This document shows positions 1 through 7,382 of a stretch of DNA of 20,921 nucleotides, piece after piece (within the stretch, counting starts at the first letter, position 1; each line of letters begins with the position of its first letter). The notes under the pieces were generated by a model. It did not search any database. It had not been told where the DNA came from and was given only the letters and a program-made list of their open reading frames with translations. The stretch lies in the NCBI GenBank assembly GCA_004558485.1, contig SFCS01000020.1:1-20921 (forward strand). The letters are read 5' to 3'. The translations under genes were made by a program, and so were the position numbers. The stretch is from Ruminococcus sp. Its GTDB lineage: Bacteria; Bacillota; Clostridia; Oscillospirales; Acutalibacteraceae.

Positions 1-195
1 GGGTTACAGATTAACTCAATGATGTTTCCCATATTTCTTTGCATTTGCTGATACCCTGCTAAAAGGAAGGCAAAAAACCACGAAAAATTAGCAGGTTTTG
101 GACGAGAATTTATTGACAGCAAAACCTCGGAAAAGCCAGTAAATTCAGGGATTTTCGGGGATTTGCAGGGAGTCGAAAATGCCCCTCGGGGGCTT
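1..195. other. Non-coding DNA left of the tRNA half, probable inner edge of an integrated element
   Basis: I see no credible gene here. The only open frame crosses the tRNA half on the minus strand and looks like a spurious tRNA-derived ORF. The stretch is more AT-rich than the chromosome to the right and contains short imperfect repeats (for example AGCAGGTTTTGG and GCAAAACCTCGG) and a small GCCCC/GGGGC hairpin at 181-193. No 5' half of a tRNA precedes the 3' half at 196. The best inference is that this is DNA of an element integrated at the tRNA; no recombinase is visible inside the window. Confidence 0.4.
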
Positions 196-240
196 CTCCT
201 AAGCGGTAGGTCGGAGGGTCAAATCCCTTCCGGGACGCCA
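196..240 (+). other. 3' half of tRNA-Arg(CCU), putative integration attachment site
   Basis: The sequence begins with a complete anticodon loop, CTCCTAA (196-202, anticodon CCT), followed by the 3' side of the anticodon stem (GCGGT), a variable loop, a T arm and the 3' acceptor strand CCGGGAC-G-CCA ending at 240. The matching 5' parts (an acceptor strand GTCCCGG, a D arm, and ACCGC before the loop) are absent upstream. The T loop reads GGGTCAAATCCC, one T short of the universal TTC, so this copy could not make a normal tRNA. Many tyrosine integrases use tRNA 3' halves as crossover sites; a displaced half that keeps its original terminator is what remains at one junction. Confidence 0.7.
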
Positions 241-242
241 TG

Positions 243-274
243 AAAAAGGCACTTGCGAAAGCAAGTGCCTTTTT
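243..274 (+). terminator. Intrinsic terminator after the tRNA half
   Basis: A perfect 14-bp stem (AAAAAGGCACTTGC with GCAAGTGCCTTTTT) closes a GAAA tetraloop and ends in a T run. It starts two bases after the CCA end, which is where the terminator of an intact tRNA gene would be. It reads as the original terminator of the tRNA-Arg gene, now serving only a fragment. Confidence 0.85.
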
Positions 275-307
275 CAAATGAAGCACGCCTTGCGGCGATG
301 GGGAAAT

Positions 308-336
308 TTGCATTTTTCATAAGCGTGTGTTATGCT
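308..336 (+). promoter_or_regulatory. Candidate promoter of a short plus-strand transcript
   Basis: TTGCAT (308-313) and TATGCT (331-336) are separated by exactly 17 bp. Transcription would start near 343 and run through a good ribosome-binding sequence (GGGAGGTGG, 388-396) before an ATG at 401, and then into two hairpins at 425-484 and a T run at 491-496. The frame from 401 has no stop until it is deep inside the antisense esterase gene, so I do not call a protein. A short RNA is possible. Confidence 0.35.
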
Positions 337-424
337 GACATCGTGCAAAGCTTGCAACCTTTTCTCTTTTTTATCGGTATATACAGTGGGAGGTGGTAGT
401 ATGGAGGATGCGGCCATCGTCGCT

Positions 425-497
425 TTATATCACGCGCCGTCAGGCGCATATAACAGAGGCGCACTTCGCAAGGAAGTGCGCCTCGCAGGCGGCTTTT
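425..497. terminator. Two adjacent hairpins between the short transcript and the esterase gene
   Basis: The first hairpin, 425-453, has a GCGCC/GGCGC stem extended by TTATAT/ATATAA with a 3-base bulge. The second, 456-484, is a perfect 12-bp stem (GAGGCGCACTTC with GAAGTGCGCCTC) around a 5-base loop. A run of six T follows at 491-496, separated from the stem by a few bases. The hairpins lie just beyond the esterase stop codon (499) and also downstream of the candidate promoter at 308, so they may terminate transcription from both sides, although the T tract is not ideally placed. Confidence 0.45.
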
Positions 498-498
498 T

Positions 499-1467
499 TC
501 ATATGGTATATTCCCGCAGCCGTGCGGTCAGGCGGTCGGCAATCGTGATGACGCCCTCGACGGAGGGATGCACGAGATCCTCCGACAAAAATGTCCGATC
601 GGGCAAAAGGTCAAGCCCCGACAGCTTCAAGACCCTGTCGCTGCCGATGCGCGCGACCTCCTCGGTGTGGATGTCGCGGAAGCGCTGTGCTCTGCCGTCG
701 CCGCGCAGATCCGACGCGCAATAGTAAAGATCGATGCAAAAAAGATATTTTTCGGGATGCGCCGCGTGCAGCGTCTCCAGCATATGGCGCAGCCGCTCTC
801 TGTACAGCGCGGGATCGTCGCCGAGCATGTTGATGCCGCTCTCCAGAACCGCCGCGTCCCATTTCACCTCTTTCGAGAGAAAATCGACGACCTCCGGCTC
901 CATGCGGCAGGAGCCTGCAATGCCGAAGTTGCGGTGATCGAAGCCGAGCGCCTCGGCGGTGCGCCGCGACCAGAACATGTTCGGCGCGCAGGCAAGGCTG
1001 CCGTGGGTGATGGACGAGCCATAGAAAAGCAGCGTCCTTGTCGGCACCTCATCGGCGCGCGGCGGGCGCACCTTTCCCTCGACCTTGTGCAGCACGATGT
1101 CGCCGCCCGCGGGCATCAGCCGCAGCACCTGCGGCGAAAACGGCGTGTCGGTCGGCAGTTCGCTCAGATGCGGTGCGGGCGTGAAGGTGAAGGTTTTCGG
1201 CTCTTTGTCGATATAATATTCCAGCGTGTTGCCGCCCGACTGCGTGCTGCCGTAGTACAGCAGCGCCACTATGGGATGCGAAGTGCTGACCGTTGACAGC
1301 GTGAGCTTCACTTCCCCCTCCGGCACAAACCGCAGCTCCACGCCCGTGGCGTTCTGCGCCGCACCGACGCCGAGCGGCGGCAGCGCGGAAAACAGGCGCT
1401 TCGGCAGCCGCAGCATTGCGGGATCGGTCTCCACCACATTATACAGCTCGACACCGTTCAGGATCAT
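499..1467 (-). CDS. SGNH/GDSL-family esterase (probable carbohydrate acyl-esterase)
   Basis: A 322-residue protein without signal peptide, so probably cytoplasmic. Residues 1-135 look like an N-terminal beta domain and the rest is an SGNH hydrolase: block I YGSSITHG with the catalytic serine at about 152, block II GIAGS near 183-187, block III GIN (211-213), and block V DLVH (297-300) giving the Asp/His pair. Such proteins remove acetyl or other acyl groups from sugars or lipids. The start is the ATG at 1467, ten bases after AAAGGGGG; the open frame extends upstream to 1503 but there it overlaps the promoter. It lies downstream of the GH78 rhamnosidase on the same strand, which suggests deacylation of rhamnose-containing plant or microbial glycans. 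The exact substrate cannot be read from the sequence. Confidence 0.8.
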   Translation of the reverse strand: MILNGVELYNVVETDPAMLRLPKRLFSALPPLGVGAAQNATGVELRFVPEGEVKLTLSTVSTSHPIVALLYYGSTQSGGNTLEYYIDKEPKTFTFTPAPHLSELPTDTPFSPQVLRLMPAGGDIVLHKVEGKVRPPRADEVPTRTLLFYGSSITHGSLACAPNMFWSRRTAEALGFDHRNFGIAGSCRMEPEVVDFLSKEVKWDAAVLESGINMLGDDPALYRERLRHMLETLHAAHPEKYLFCIDLYYCASDLRGDGRAQRFRDIHTEEVARIGSDRVLKLSGLDLLPDRTFLSEDLVHPSVEGVITIADRLTARLREYTI

Positions 1468-1491
1468 AAACAGGCGCCCCCTTTTGCGGAC

Positions 1492-1520
1492 AGTATAGCA
1501 CACCGCCCGCGCATTTTCAA
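1492..1520 (-). promoter_or_regulatory. Promoter of the SGNH esterase with an overlapping palindrome
   Basis: Reading the minus strand, TTGAAA (1520-1515) and TATACT (1497-1492) are 17 bp apart, a near-consensus sigma-A promoter that would start transcription about 18 bp before the ATG. A 15-bp palindrome (ATTTTCA-A-TGAAAAT, 1513-1527) overlaps the -35 box and could be an operator. The esterase can therefore be transcribed separately from the rhamnosidase upstream. Confidence 0.7.
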
Positions 1521-1593
1521 TGAAAATCAGCGCTGTTTCCTGTATAATTCATAGCGGATTATACTGTTTGTATTCCTCTTCTTCCTTATTCTG

Positions 1594-3789
1594 TCATTCT
1601 CCAAAAAGGTACTTGCCGCCCGTCAGCGTGTGTGTCCTGCCGGAGGGGAGTACAAATTCCACGGTCATGTCCGCGGGAACGGTCAGCTCATACACCACCC
1701 GCTCGTCGCGGTAGTACCAATGGACGGAAAGCCTGCCGTGCCGCGTTTCGATCGCGGTTTTCACAAACCCCAGTCGCCGATCGGGGTGCGGTGCAACGCG
1801 CGTTTTGGCATAGCCCGCCGTGAGCGGCGCGATGCCCGCCGCCACGCCGAAGATCCAGTCAAACACCGCGCCGTAGGCATAGTGATTGAAGGAGTTCATG
1901 CTGGTGCTCCAGAAGCTGCCGTCCTCCTTTTGGCTGTTCCAATGCTCCCACACGGTGGTCGCGCCGTGGTTCACCGCATACAGCCATGACGGCGTCTTCT
2001 CCTGCAAAAGCAGAGAATAGGCAAGATCGGTCTTTCCGTTTTCCGACAGCGCGTGGAGCAGATACGGCGTGCCGACAAAGCCGGTCGTCATGCGTCCGCC
2101 GTTTTCCGCGACAAGCGCCGCGAGGCGGTCGGCAAACGCCGCACGATCCTTTTCGTCGCACAGCTCGAAATGCAGCGCCAGCACATAGCCCGTCTGCGTC
2201 TCGGTCTTCCACTCGTCGCCGTCGACAGTCATGTCGGTTCTGCCGTCTTTGAAATACCGCGCGCGGATGGCGGCGATAATGTTGTCGTGCAGCGTCTCAT
2301 ATGCCTGCATGTCCATGCCGAGCGCCCGCCCCGCCTTGACGAGCAGCGCCGTCGAATAGGCAAAATATGCCGACGCGATATAGTCCTTCGAGGTCGCGCC
2401 GCTGAGATTGTCCTCGCCGTTGTCCATGGCGAGCCAGTCGCCGAAGTGCGTGCCGCCGCGCCACAGAAACTCCGCGTCCCCCGCGCGGTGCATATAGTCC
2501 ACCCATTTTTTCATGACGGGGAAATGCTTTCTCAGTAGCTTTTTGTTGCCGTAGGCGCGCCAGATTTCATACGGCACGACGCACGCCGCATCGCCCCACG
2601 CCGCAGACGGCTCCTGCTTATCAGGATGCGGAATGATCCAATTGACCTCACCGTTCTCGCCCTGCTCGAGCGCCATATCCTCCATCCACTTGGTGAAAAA
2701 GCGCTCGACATCGAAGTTGATGGCCCCCGTGCGGCAAAACACCTGCGTGTCCCCCGTCCAGCCGAGACGCTCGTCCCGCTGCGGACAGTCGGTGGGGATG
2801 TCGAGATAGTTGCCCTTTTGCCCCCAAATAATATTATGATACAGCTGATTGACCTTCTGATTGCCGCAGACAAAATCGCCGGTGCGCGCCATGTCCGAAT
2901 GTACCGCCACGGCGGTGAACGCATCGGGATCGACCGTATCAAACGGATATTCCGTCAGGCGGACATAGCGAAAGCCCTGAAAGGTGAAAAGCGGTGTGAG
3001 GTCGCGCTCCCTTCCGTCGAGCACATAGGTGACGCGGCTTTCGGCGGCGCGGTAGTTCTCATTATAAAAATTGCCGTCCGCGTCGAGCACCTCGCCGTGA
3101 TGCAAAACAACGCGGTCGCCCTTTTTGCCGACAAGGTGCAGGCGGACATACCCGGCAAGGTTTTGCCCGAAGTCGACGACCCACTCGTTTTTCGGCGTTT
3201 TCAGCACGGCAACGGGCTTTATCACATCCTGCTCGCGGATCCATTCTCCCGTCTGCGGCACGACCCGCGTTTTCACCTCCGAGCGCACCGCCGCGCCGAG
3301 CAGGCGCCGCCGTTTCGTGTAGTCCTGCGTTTCGCCGAGATAAAAATCGTTCATCGTGACCGCCGTCGTATACACCCGCCACGTTTCGTCGGTCGCGACC
3401 GTTTCCGTGCTTCCGTCGGCATAGGTGACGGTGAGCGCAGCTAAAAGCGACGTGTGGTCGGTATAGCGGTTGTGGTGATGCCAGTTTTTCCCCTTGATGC
3501 CGACCGCCCAGCCGACGCCGACACCGATCGCAAGGCGGTTGTTCTTTTTCAGCAGCGCCGTCACATCATAGGTCTGAAACAACACCCGGTGCTCATATGC
3601 CGTCCATCCCGGCATCAGCACGCTGTCCCCCACCCTTTTGCCGTTGAGCGTCGGGACATAGACGCCCATCGCCGTCGCCCGCAGTTCGGCCTTTTTCACC
3701 GGCTTTTCGAGCGAAAACGCCTTTTCAAAGCTCACCGCCGCGAGATCGGTCGCCTGCGGCGAGCGGATCCATTTTCCGAAAGCTGCCAT
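1594..3789 (-). CDS. Glycoside hydrolase family 78 alpha-L-rhamnosidase
   Basis: The 731-residue protein has the full GH78 layout: N-terminal beta domains (about 1-300), the six-hairpin catalytic barrel (about 300-640) and a C-terminal beta domain. The hallmark DIPTDCPQRDERLGWTGD (330-347) holds the likely general acid Glu340, and TTVWEHW (611-617) holds the likely base Glu615. It has no signal peptide, so it should cleave terminal alpha-L-rhamnose from imported oligosaccharides or glycosides in the cytoplasm by an inverting mechanism. The ATG at 3789 follows GGAAAGGAG with normal spacing. It is divergent from an AraC-type regulator (92 bp between start codons) and upstream of a co-oriented esterase. 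No terminator is evident after the stop. Family assignment is firm; natural substrate is inferred. Confidence 0.95.
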   Translation of the reverse strand: MAAFGKWIRSPQATDLAAVSFEKAFSLEKPVKKAELRATAMGVYVPTLNGKRVGDSVLMPGWTAYEHRVLFQTYDVTALLKKNNRLAIGVGVGWAVGIKGKNWHHHNRYTDHTSLLAALTVTYADGSTETVATDETWRVYTTAVTMNDFYLGETQDYTKRRRLLGAAVRSEVKTRVVPQTGEWIREQDVIKPVAVLKTPKNEWVVDFGQNLAGYVRLHLVGKKGDRVVLHHGEVLDADGNFYNENYRAAESRVTYVLDGRERDLTPLFTFQGFRYVRLTEYPFDTVDPDAFTAVAVHSDMARTGDFVCGNQKVNQLYHNIIWGQKGNYLDIPTDCPQRDERLGWTGDTQVFCRTGAINFDVERFFTKWMEDMALEQGENGEVNWIIPHPDKQEPSAAWGDAACVVPYEIWRAYGNKKLLRKHFPVMKKWVDYMHRAGDAEFLWRGGTHFGDWLAMDNGEDNLSGATSKDYIASAYFAYSTALLVKAGRALGMDMQAYETLHDNIIAAIRARYFKDGRTDMTVDGDEWKTETQTGYVLALHFELCDEKDRAAFADRLAALVAENGGRMTTGFVGTPYLLHALSENGKTDLAYSLLLQEKTPSWLYAVNHGATTVWEHWNSQKEDGSFWSTSMNSFNHYAYGAVFDWIFGVAAGIAPLTAGYAKTRVAPHPDRRLGFVKTAIETRHGRLSVHWYYRDERVVYELTVPADMTVEFVLPSGRTHTLTGGKYLFGE

Positions 3790-3809
3790 CCTTGCACACT
3801 CCTTTCCTG

Positions 3810-3838
3810 TTGCTTTCAGTATACTGCCGTGTTATAAT
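3810..3838 (+). promoter_or_regulatory. Promoter of the AraC-family regulator gene
   Basis: TTGCTT (3810-3815) and a perfect TATAAT (3833-3838) with 17-bp spacing. Transcription would begin near 3845, about 36 bases before the ATG at 3881. Confidence 0.65.
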
Positions 3839-3845
3839 AAAACAA
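3818..3845 (-). promoter_or_regulatory. Candidate promoter of the rhamnosidase gene
   Basis: On the minus strand TTGTTT (3845-3840) is followed after 16 bp by TATACT (3823-3818), about 30 bp before the ATG. The hexamers interleave with those of the divergent AraC promoter, so the two promoters occupy the same 36 bp and one bound factor could affect both. Confidence 0.5.
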
Positions 3846-3849
3846 GCGG

Positions 3850-3866
3850 TATTTTTTCAAAAAATA
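3850..3866. promoter_or_regulatory. 17-bp AT-rich palindrome, possible operator
   Basis: TATTTTTT-C-AAAAAATA is a perfect inverted repeat. It lies just upstream of the rhamnosidase -35 box and within the untranslated leader of the AraC gene, a sensible place for the regulator to activate one gene and dampen its own. Binding is inference; simple AT-rich palindromes also occur by chance. Confidence 0.35.
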
Positions 3867-3880
3867 GGGGGCATTTTGAT

Positions 3881-4753
3881 ATGGGAACGGTCAACCTTGC
3901 CGACACGCATCCGTCCGACCTGCCGGAGCTTTTGGAGCGGCGAAACAAAACGGCGGTCGATCTGCATGACCACAGCTTTTTGGAGCTTTCCTATATTCTG
4001 CGCGGCGAGGCGCTGCACACGCTGGACGGGCAGACGACGCGCCTGCGCGCGGGGGACTATGTGTTCATCGACCGCGGCAGTCATCACGGCTATCGCGCGC
4101 TGTCCGACAGCTATGACTGTTTCGACTGCCTGTTTTTGCCGCAGGTGCTCGACCCCGCGCTTGCGGGGTCGGTGCATCTTAGCGCCGTTTTGACGCACTA
4201 TCTGCTGCATCTCGATCGCCGTCTGCTCGCCGATCCGGCGCATTTGGTGTTTCATGACGAAAACGGCGAGGTGCTGACGCTTTTGCAGCGGCTGCAGCGG
4301 GAGCTTGCGGCGCGCCCTGCGGGCTGCCGCGAGATGTGCCGCTGTCTTTTGGTGGAAATTCTGCTTCTGTCGCTGCGCAGCATCGCGGACACCGACGCCC
4401 CCGCCGACACGCCCGCCGCCCGCCTGTGCAGCTTTGCCAAGGCGCATTTTGCCGAGGACATTTCCCTTGCGGCGCTTGCCGCCGACATGCACTACAGCCT
4501 GCCGCACATCAGCCGCAGCTTCAAGGCGGAGGTCGGCGTGACCTTCACGCAGTATGTCACGGCGCTGCGGGTGTCGCAGGCGTGCCGCCTGCTGGCGGAC
4601 ACCGCCCTGCCTGTCGCCGCCGTCGCCGAGGCAGTCGGCTATCATGATATGAAGTGCTTTGCCGCGCAGATAAAAGCGCGCACCGGCTTTCCGCCCGCCG
4701 CCTTTCGGCGCAGACATCGCAAAAACGCCGCCGCATCTTTTGTTGCAATTTGA
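3881..4753 (+). CDS. AraC-family transcriptional regulator
   Basis: A 290-residue protein with an N-terminal cupin-like ligand-sensing domain (about 20-110, containing DLHDHSFLEL and a RAGDYVFI turn) and a C-terminal double helix-turn-helix AraC domain (about 185-280). The first HTH is around ISLAALAADMHYSLPHISRSFK and the second around LPVAAVAEAVGYHDMKCFAAQIKARTG, followed by the conserved FPPAAFRR end. Start ATG at 3881 follows AGGGGG with good spacing. It is divergent from the GH78 gene with interleaved promoters, so it most likely senses rhamnose or a rhamnoside and switches the rhamnosidase on. The ligand is not determinable from sequence. The last 11 codons overlap the -35 box of the next gene. 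Confidence 0.9.
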   Translation: MGTVNLADTHPSDLPELLERRNKTAVDLHDHSFLELSYILRGEALHTLDGQTTRLRAGDYVFIDRGSHHGYRALSDSYDCFDCLFLPQVLDPALAGSVHLSAVLTHYLLHLDRRLLADPAHLVFHDENGEVLTLLQRLQRELAARPAGCREMCRCLLVEILLLSLRSIADTDAPADTPAARLCSFAKAHFAEDISLAALAADMHYSLPHISRSFKAEVGVTFTQYVTALRVSQACRLLADTALPVAAVAEAVGYHDMKCFAAQIKARTGFPPAAFRRRHRKNAAASFVAI

Positions 4754-4771
4754 TGAAAGCTGTAGTATACT
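4743..4771 (+). promoter_or_regulatory. Promoter of the DUF3048 lipoprotein gene
   Basis: TTGCAA (4743-4748) and TATACT (4766-4771) are 17 bp apart. The -35 box lies inside the last codons of the AraC gene, so the lipoprotein has its own promoter and is probably not part of the sugar locus. Confidence 0.7.
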
Positions 4772-4805
4772 GAAAAAGAACCAAAAAGAGAGGAAGGGAT
4801 TTCTT

Positions 4806-5840
4806 TTGAAAAACATGCTCTTGCGCGGCGGCGCTGCCGCCGTTTGCGGCGCTCTGCTGTTGTCCCTTGCCGCTTGCGGCAACAGTGACGCGCCCGTCTC
4901 CGACACGACGCCGACGACTGCGGCAACCACCGCGCCGACGACCGTGCCGGAAACCCTGTATGACAACCTGCTCACCGGCGAAAAATCGCTGAAAACGCCA
5001 AACAACCGTCCCGTGGCGTTCATGATCGACAACTATTCCGCGAGCGTGCGGCAGAAAAACATCGACAAAGCCGACCTCTATGTCGAGGCGGAGACCGAGG
5101 CGGGCATCCCCCGCATCATGGCGGTGTTCGGCAGCATCGACAGCGTGCCTGCGCAGGTCGGCCCCTGCCGCAGTGCGCGCACCCCGTTTGTGAAAATGGC
5201 GAAGGCGCTCGATGCGATCTATTGCCATGTCGGCGGCAGCACACTCGGCAAGGCGATGATAAAGGAAAAGCGCCTCACCGATCTCGACAGCCTGGTGGAG
5301 GTCAGCCGGGAGCTGAAAGCCGTCAACGGCGCCATTGAGCACACCAAGGTGTTCTCCCGCGCCAAGATGGATGACGCCATCAAAAAACGCGGCATTTCCG
5401 TAAAGACCGCGACCCCCGTGCCCTACGCCTTCGGTGAAAAGGCGGGCGACGGCGCGGGCAACGCCGTGCAGGTCAATATCTCCTCCCGCTGGAAGGTGTC
5501 CTTCACCTACGATGCGGCGACAAAGCAGTACACAAAGCACCGCAATGTGCTCTCCTCCCCCGAGCATGTGTCCTATGACGGCGATCCCATCCGCGTTTCC
5601 AATGTCATCATCATGTATGACACCCGCTTTGACGAGGACAGCGCCCACATCAGCTTCCAGCTGAACGCCGGCAACGGCACGCTGGTCTCCGGCGGCACGA
5701 GCCGCGCCGTCAAGTGGAAACGCACCGACAGCGGTCTTTCCTTCACCGAGGCCGACGGCACGCCGTTGACGGTGGCGACCGGCAAAACCTATATCTGCCT
5801 CACCTCCGCCACCCTCGCCAATCAGACCGTACTGCAGTAA
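4806..5840 (+). CDS. DUF3048 (YerB-like) lipoprotein
   Basis: I chose the TTG at 4806 because AGGAAGGGA (4791-4799) sits 7 bases before it; the in-frame ATG at 4815 is too far from that site. The 344-residue product starts with a lipoprotein signal: basic start, hydrophobic core, and lipobox SLAAC with the lipidated Cys24. A Thr/Pro-rich linker (about 32-48) leads to the DUF3048 N-domain, recognisable by NNRPVAFMIDNY, the QVGPCRSAR motif and the HVGGS motif, and to the C-terminal DUF3048 domain ending with the GKTYICL strand. B. subtilis YerB is the named relative. The family is extracellular and membrane-anchored in Gram-positive bacteria and of unknown biochemical function. Its own promoter and strong terminator make it a single-gene unit. 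Confidence 0.85.
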   Translation: MKNMLLRGGAAAVCGALLLSLAACGNSDAPVSDTTPTTAATTAPTTVPETLYDNLLTGEKSLKTPNNRPVAFMIDNYSASVRQKNIDKADLYVEAETEAGIPRIMAVFGSIDSVPAQVGPCRSARTPFVKMAKALDAIYCHVGGSTLGKAMIKEKRLTDLDSLVEVSRELKAVNGAIEHTKVFSRAKMDDAIKKRGISVKTATPVPYAFGEKAGDGAGNAVQVNISSRWKVSFTYDAATKQYTKHRNVLSSPEHVSYDGDPIRVSNVIIMYDTRFDEDSAHISFQLNAGNGTLVSGGTSRAVKWKRTDSGLSFTEADGTPLTVATGKTYICLTSATLANQTVLQ

Positions 5841-5847
5841 GACGAAT

Positions 5848-5888
5848 AAACAAAAAACCGGCAGCTGCTCGCTGCCGGTTTTTTGTTT
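5848..5888 (+). terminator. Strong intrinsic terminator of the DUF3048 gene
   Basis: Eight bases after the stop codon an almost 18-bp stem (CCGGCAGC with GCTGCCGG, extended by A/T pairs) with loop TGCTC ends in TTTTTTGTTTT. The A-rich left flank makes it potentially bidirectional. Confidence 0.9.
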
Positions 5889-6048
5889 TCGGGAAAGCGC
5901 GCGTTTCGCAGAAATGCCACTTTTTCCTCACCCTTTTTTTGTTAAGGCCTTTTCTAAAAAATGCGCTTTTGCGTTCTGCGGACTTTTTTGACCGTCTGAG
6001 CGGCATCCGATGGATAACGATTTGTATTGTTTATATGAAATTATACAA
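5889..6048. other. Gap without recognisable gene
   Basis: From the lipoprotein terminator to the first direct repeat I see no open frame with coding character and no clear promoter. The part from about 6010 to 6048 turns AT-rich and resembles, loosely, the bases that precede the right-hand repeat (a TTATAC motif just before TATGTTAAG in both), so the similarity between the two repeat regions may extend slightly beyond the exact 58 bp. Confidence 0.5.
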
Positions 6049-6106
6049 TATGTTAAGCTCTCACCGCAGGTTTGGGGACGCGGATGACACATTCGATATA
6101 GGCGGC
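6049..6106. repeat. Left copy of the 58-bp direct repeat (duplicate of the noc 3' end)
   Basis: These 58 bases are identical to 7425-7482. On the minus strand the repeat encodes the last 17 residues of Noc (through YIECVIRVPK to the end) plus the stop codon. Here the coding sequence upstream of that tail is missing, so this is an orphan copy. Complete identity suggests a recent event. Together with the right-hand copy it brackets the ATPase gene. Confidence 0.95.
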
Positions 6107-6137
6107 AATGTGTCTATTAGCCAAAAATGAAAAAATG

Positions 6138-6166
6138 TTGATTTTGGCGTGTATTTTTGGTATACT
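6138..6166 (+). promoter_or_regulatory. Promoter of the AAA ATPase gene
   Basis: TTGATT (6138-6143) and TATACT (6161-6166), spacing 17 bp, about 22 bp before the ATG. It lies inside the repeat-bounded segment, so the gene carries its own promoter. Confidence 0.7.
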
Positions 6167-6187
6167 ACCATTGTGAGGTGACGAAGG

Positions 6188-7381
6188 ATGAAACTGATCG
6201 AACGCGAAAAATATTTGGACAAGCTGGTGCATGTGATCGGAACGCCGGACATTAAAGTGATCACCGGCGTGCGCCGCTGCGGAAAATCCAAGCTGCTGGA
6301 AGCCTTCAAGGGGTATATCGAGAAAAACATTCCGGACAGCCATATCATTCACATCAACTTTAATCTTCCGGAATATGAACACCTGCTTACCTTTCGTCCG
6401 TTATACGACTATATCCGCTCCCAATATGCAGACGGCAAACGAAACTTTGTCCTCATTGACGAGGTGCAGATGTGCGACGGTTTTGAAAAAGCCATCAACG
6501 GCCTTCATGCGGCAGAGAAATATGACCTATACATCACCGGCTCGAACGCCTTTCTTTTGAGCTCCGATCTCGCCACCCTGTTCACCGGCAGAACCTTTGA
6601 AATCAAGATGTTTCCCTTCTCCTTTGCCGAATACCTGCAATATTTCGGCACCACGGACAAATACGCCGCCTTTGACAACTACATGCTGGAGGGCGGCATG
6701 GCGGGGTCGTATCTCTACAGCGACGCCGAGGCAAAATATGACTACATCGCCGAAGTGTTTGATACGCTGATCGTGCGCGATATTCAAAGCAAATACAGGA
6801 TCCGCAACCCACAGCTGCTCTACAGGATCGTCGATTTTTTGATGGACAACATTTCCAACCTCTCGTCGGCACGGAATATCACAAGCGCTCTGAACGGCGC
6901 CATGGAAAAGATCCACCACACGACCGTGGGCGCATATATACAGTATCTCTGCAATGCTTTTGCCTTTTACAGGGTGCGCCGATATGATATTAAAGGTAAA
7001 AAGTATCTGTCCGCCAACGATAAATACTACCTGTGTGACCACACCTTTCGCTATGCAAAGCTCGGAACAAAAAACATGGACTACGGGCGGATGCTGGAAA
7101 ACATCATTGCCATTGAGCTTTTGCGCAGAGGGTATGAGGTATATGTCGGTGTTTTGTATAAGAAGGAGATCGACTTCGTTGCCATTCGACGCAGCGAAAA
7201 GCTGTATATTCAGGTTGCCGACAACATCTCCGACGAAAAAACCTTTGAAAGGGAGGTCTCCCCGCTTCTGAAGATCCCGGATGCATACCCCAAGCTGGTT
7301 ATTGCGCGCACACGCCACAGCGTCTATCAATATGAGGGCGTTCGCATTGTGGATGCTGCGGATTTCCTGACAGAAAGCTGA
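6188..7381 (+). CDS. AAA ATPase with DUF4143 domain
   Basis: A 397-residue protein of the AAA_14 plus DUF4143 family. The ATPase part has Walker A GVRRCGKS (27-34), Walker B FVLIDEVQ (87-94) and the sensor-1 type motif ITGSN (116-120). The C-terminal part has EIDFVAI (from 327) and YIQVA around Gln342, the pattern of a PD-(D/E)XK-like fold in which the usual lysine is not obvious. ATG at 6188 follows GAGGTGA. The family is common and often multicopy in Clostridia, Bacteroidetes and archaea, and its cellular role is unknown. It has its own promoter and terminator and lies between identical 58-bp repeats, convergent with noc. It is clearly AT-richer than its neighbours (6361-6420 is 43% G+C; 7561-7620 in noc is 73%), which points to transfer. 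Confidence 0.9.
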   Translation: MKLIEREKYLDKLVHVIGTPDIKVITGVRRCGKSKLLEAFKGYIEKNIPDSHIIHINFNLPEYEHLLTFRPLYDYIRSQYADGKRNFVLIDEVQMCDGFEKAINGLHAAEKYDLYITGSNAFLLSSDLATLFTGRTFEIKMFPFSFAEYLQYFGTTDKYAAFDNYMLEGGMAGSYLYSDAEAKYDYIAEVFDTLIVRDIQSKYRIRNPQLLYRIVDFLMDNISNLSSARNITSALNGAMEKIHHTTVGAYIQYLCNAFAFYRVRRYDIKGKKYLSANDKYYLCDHTFRYAKLGTKNMDYGRMLENIIAIELLRRGYEVYVGVLYKKEIDFVAIRRSEKLYIQVADNISDEKTFEREVSPLLKIPDAYPKLVIARTRHSVYQYEGVRIVDAADFLTES

Positions 7382-7382
7382 G

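Noticed and set aside
110..313. Minus-strand ORF across the tRNA half and its terminator
   Set aside because: It is the reverse complement of a tRNA segment and a terminator hairpin, a familiar source of false ORFs.
401..724. Small plus-strand ORF (starting MEDAAIVALYH) with a good ribosome-binding site
   Set aside because: Two thirds of it run antisense through the conserved C-terminus of the SGNH esterase, it is read through two strong hairpins, and its composition is Ser/Arg-rich like an antisense shadow.
3857..5032. Long minus-strand ORF opposite the AraC gene (391 codons)
   Set aside because: It is antisense to a clear AraC regulator and the promoter and signal peptide of the DUF3048 gene; long antisense frames are expected at this G+C content.
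4557..5648. Long minus-strand ORF opposite the DUF3048 gene
   Set aside because: His/Gly/Arg-rich shadow of a recognisable lipoprotein gene with its own promoter, start and terminator.
6053..6382. Minus-strand ORF ending in the duplicated Noc C-terminus
   Set aside because: It only shares the 58-bp repeat with noc; the rest is antisense to the ATPase gene and its promoter, so it is not a second Noc.
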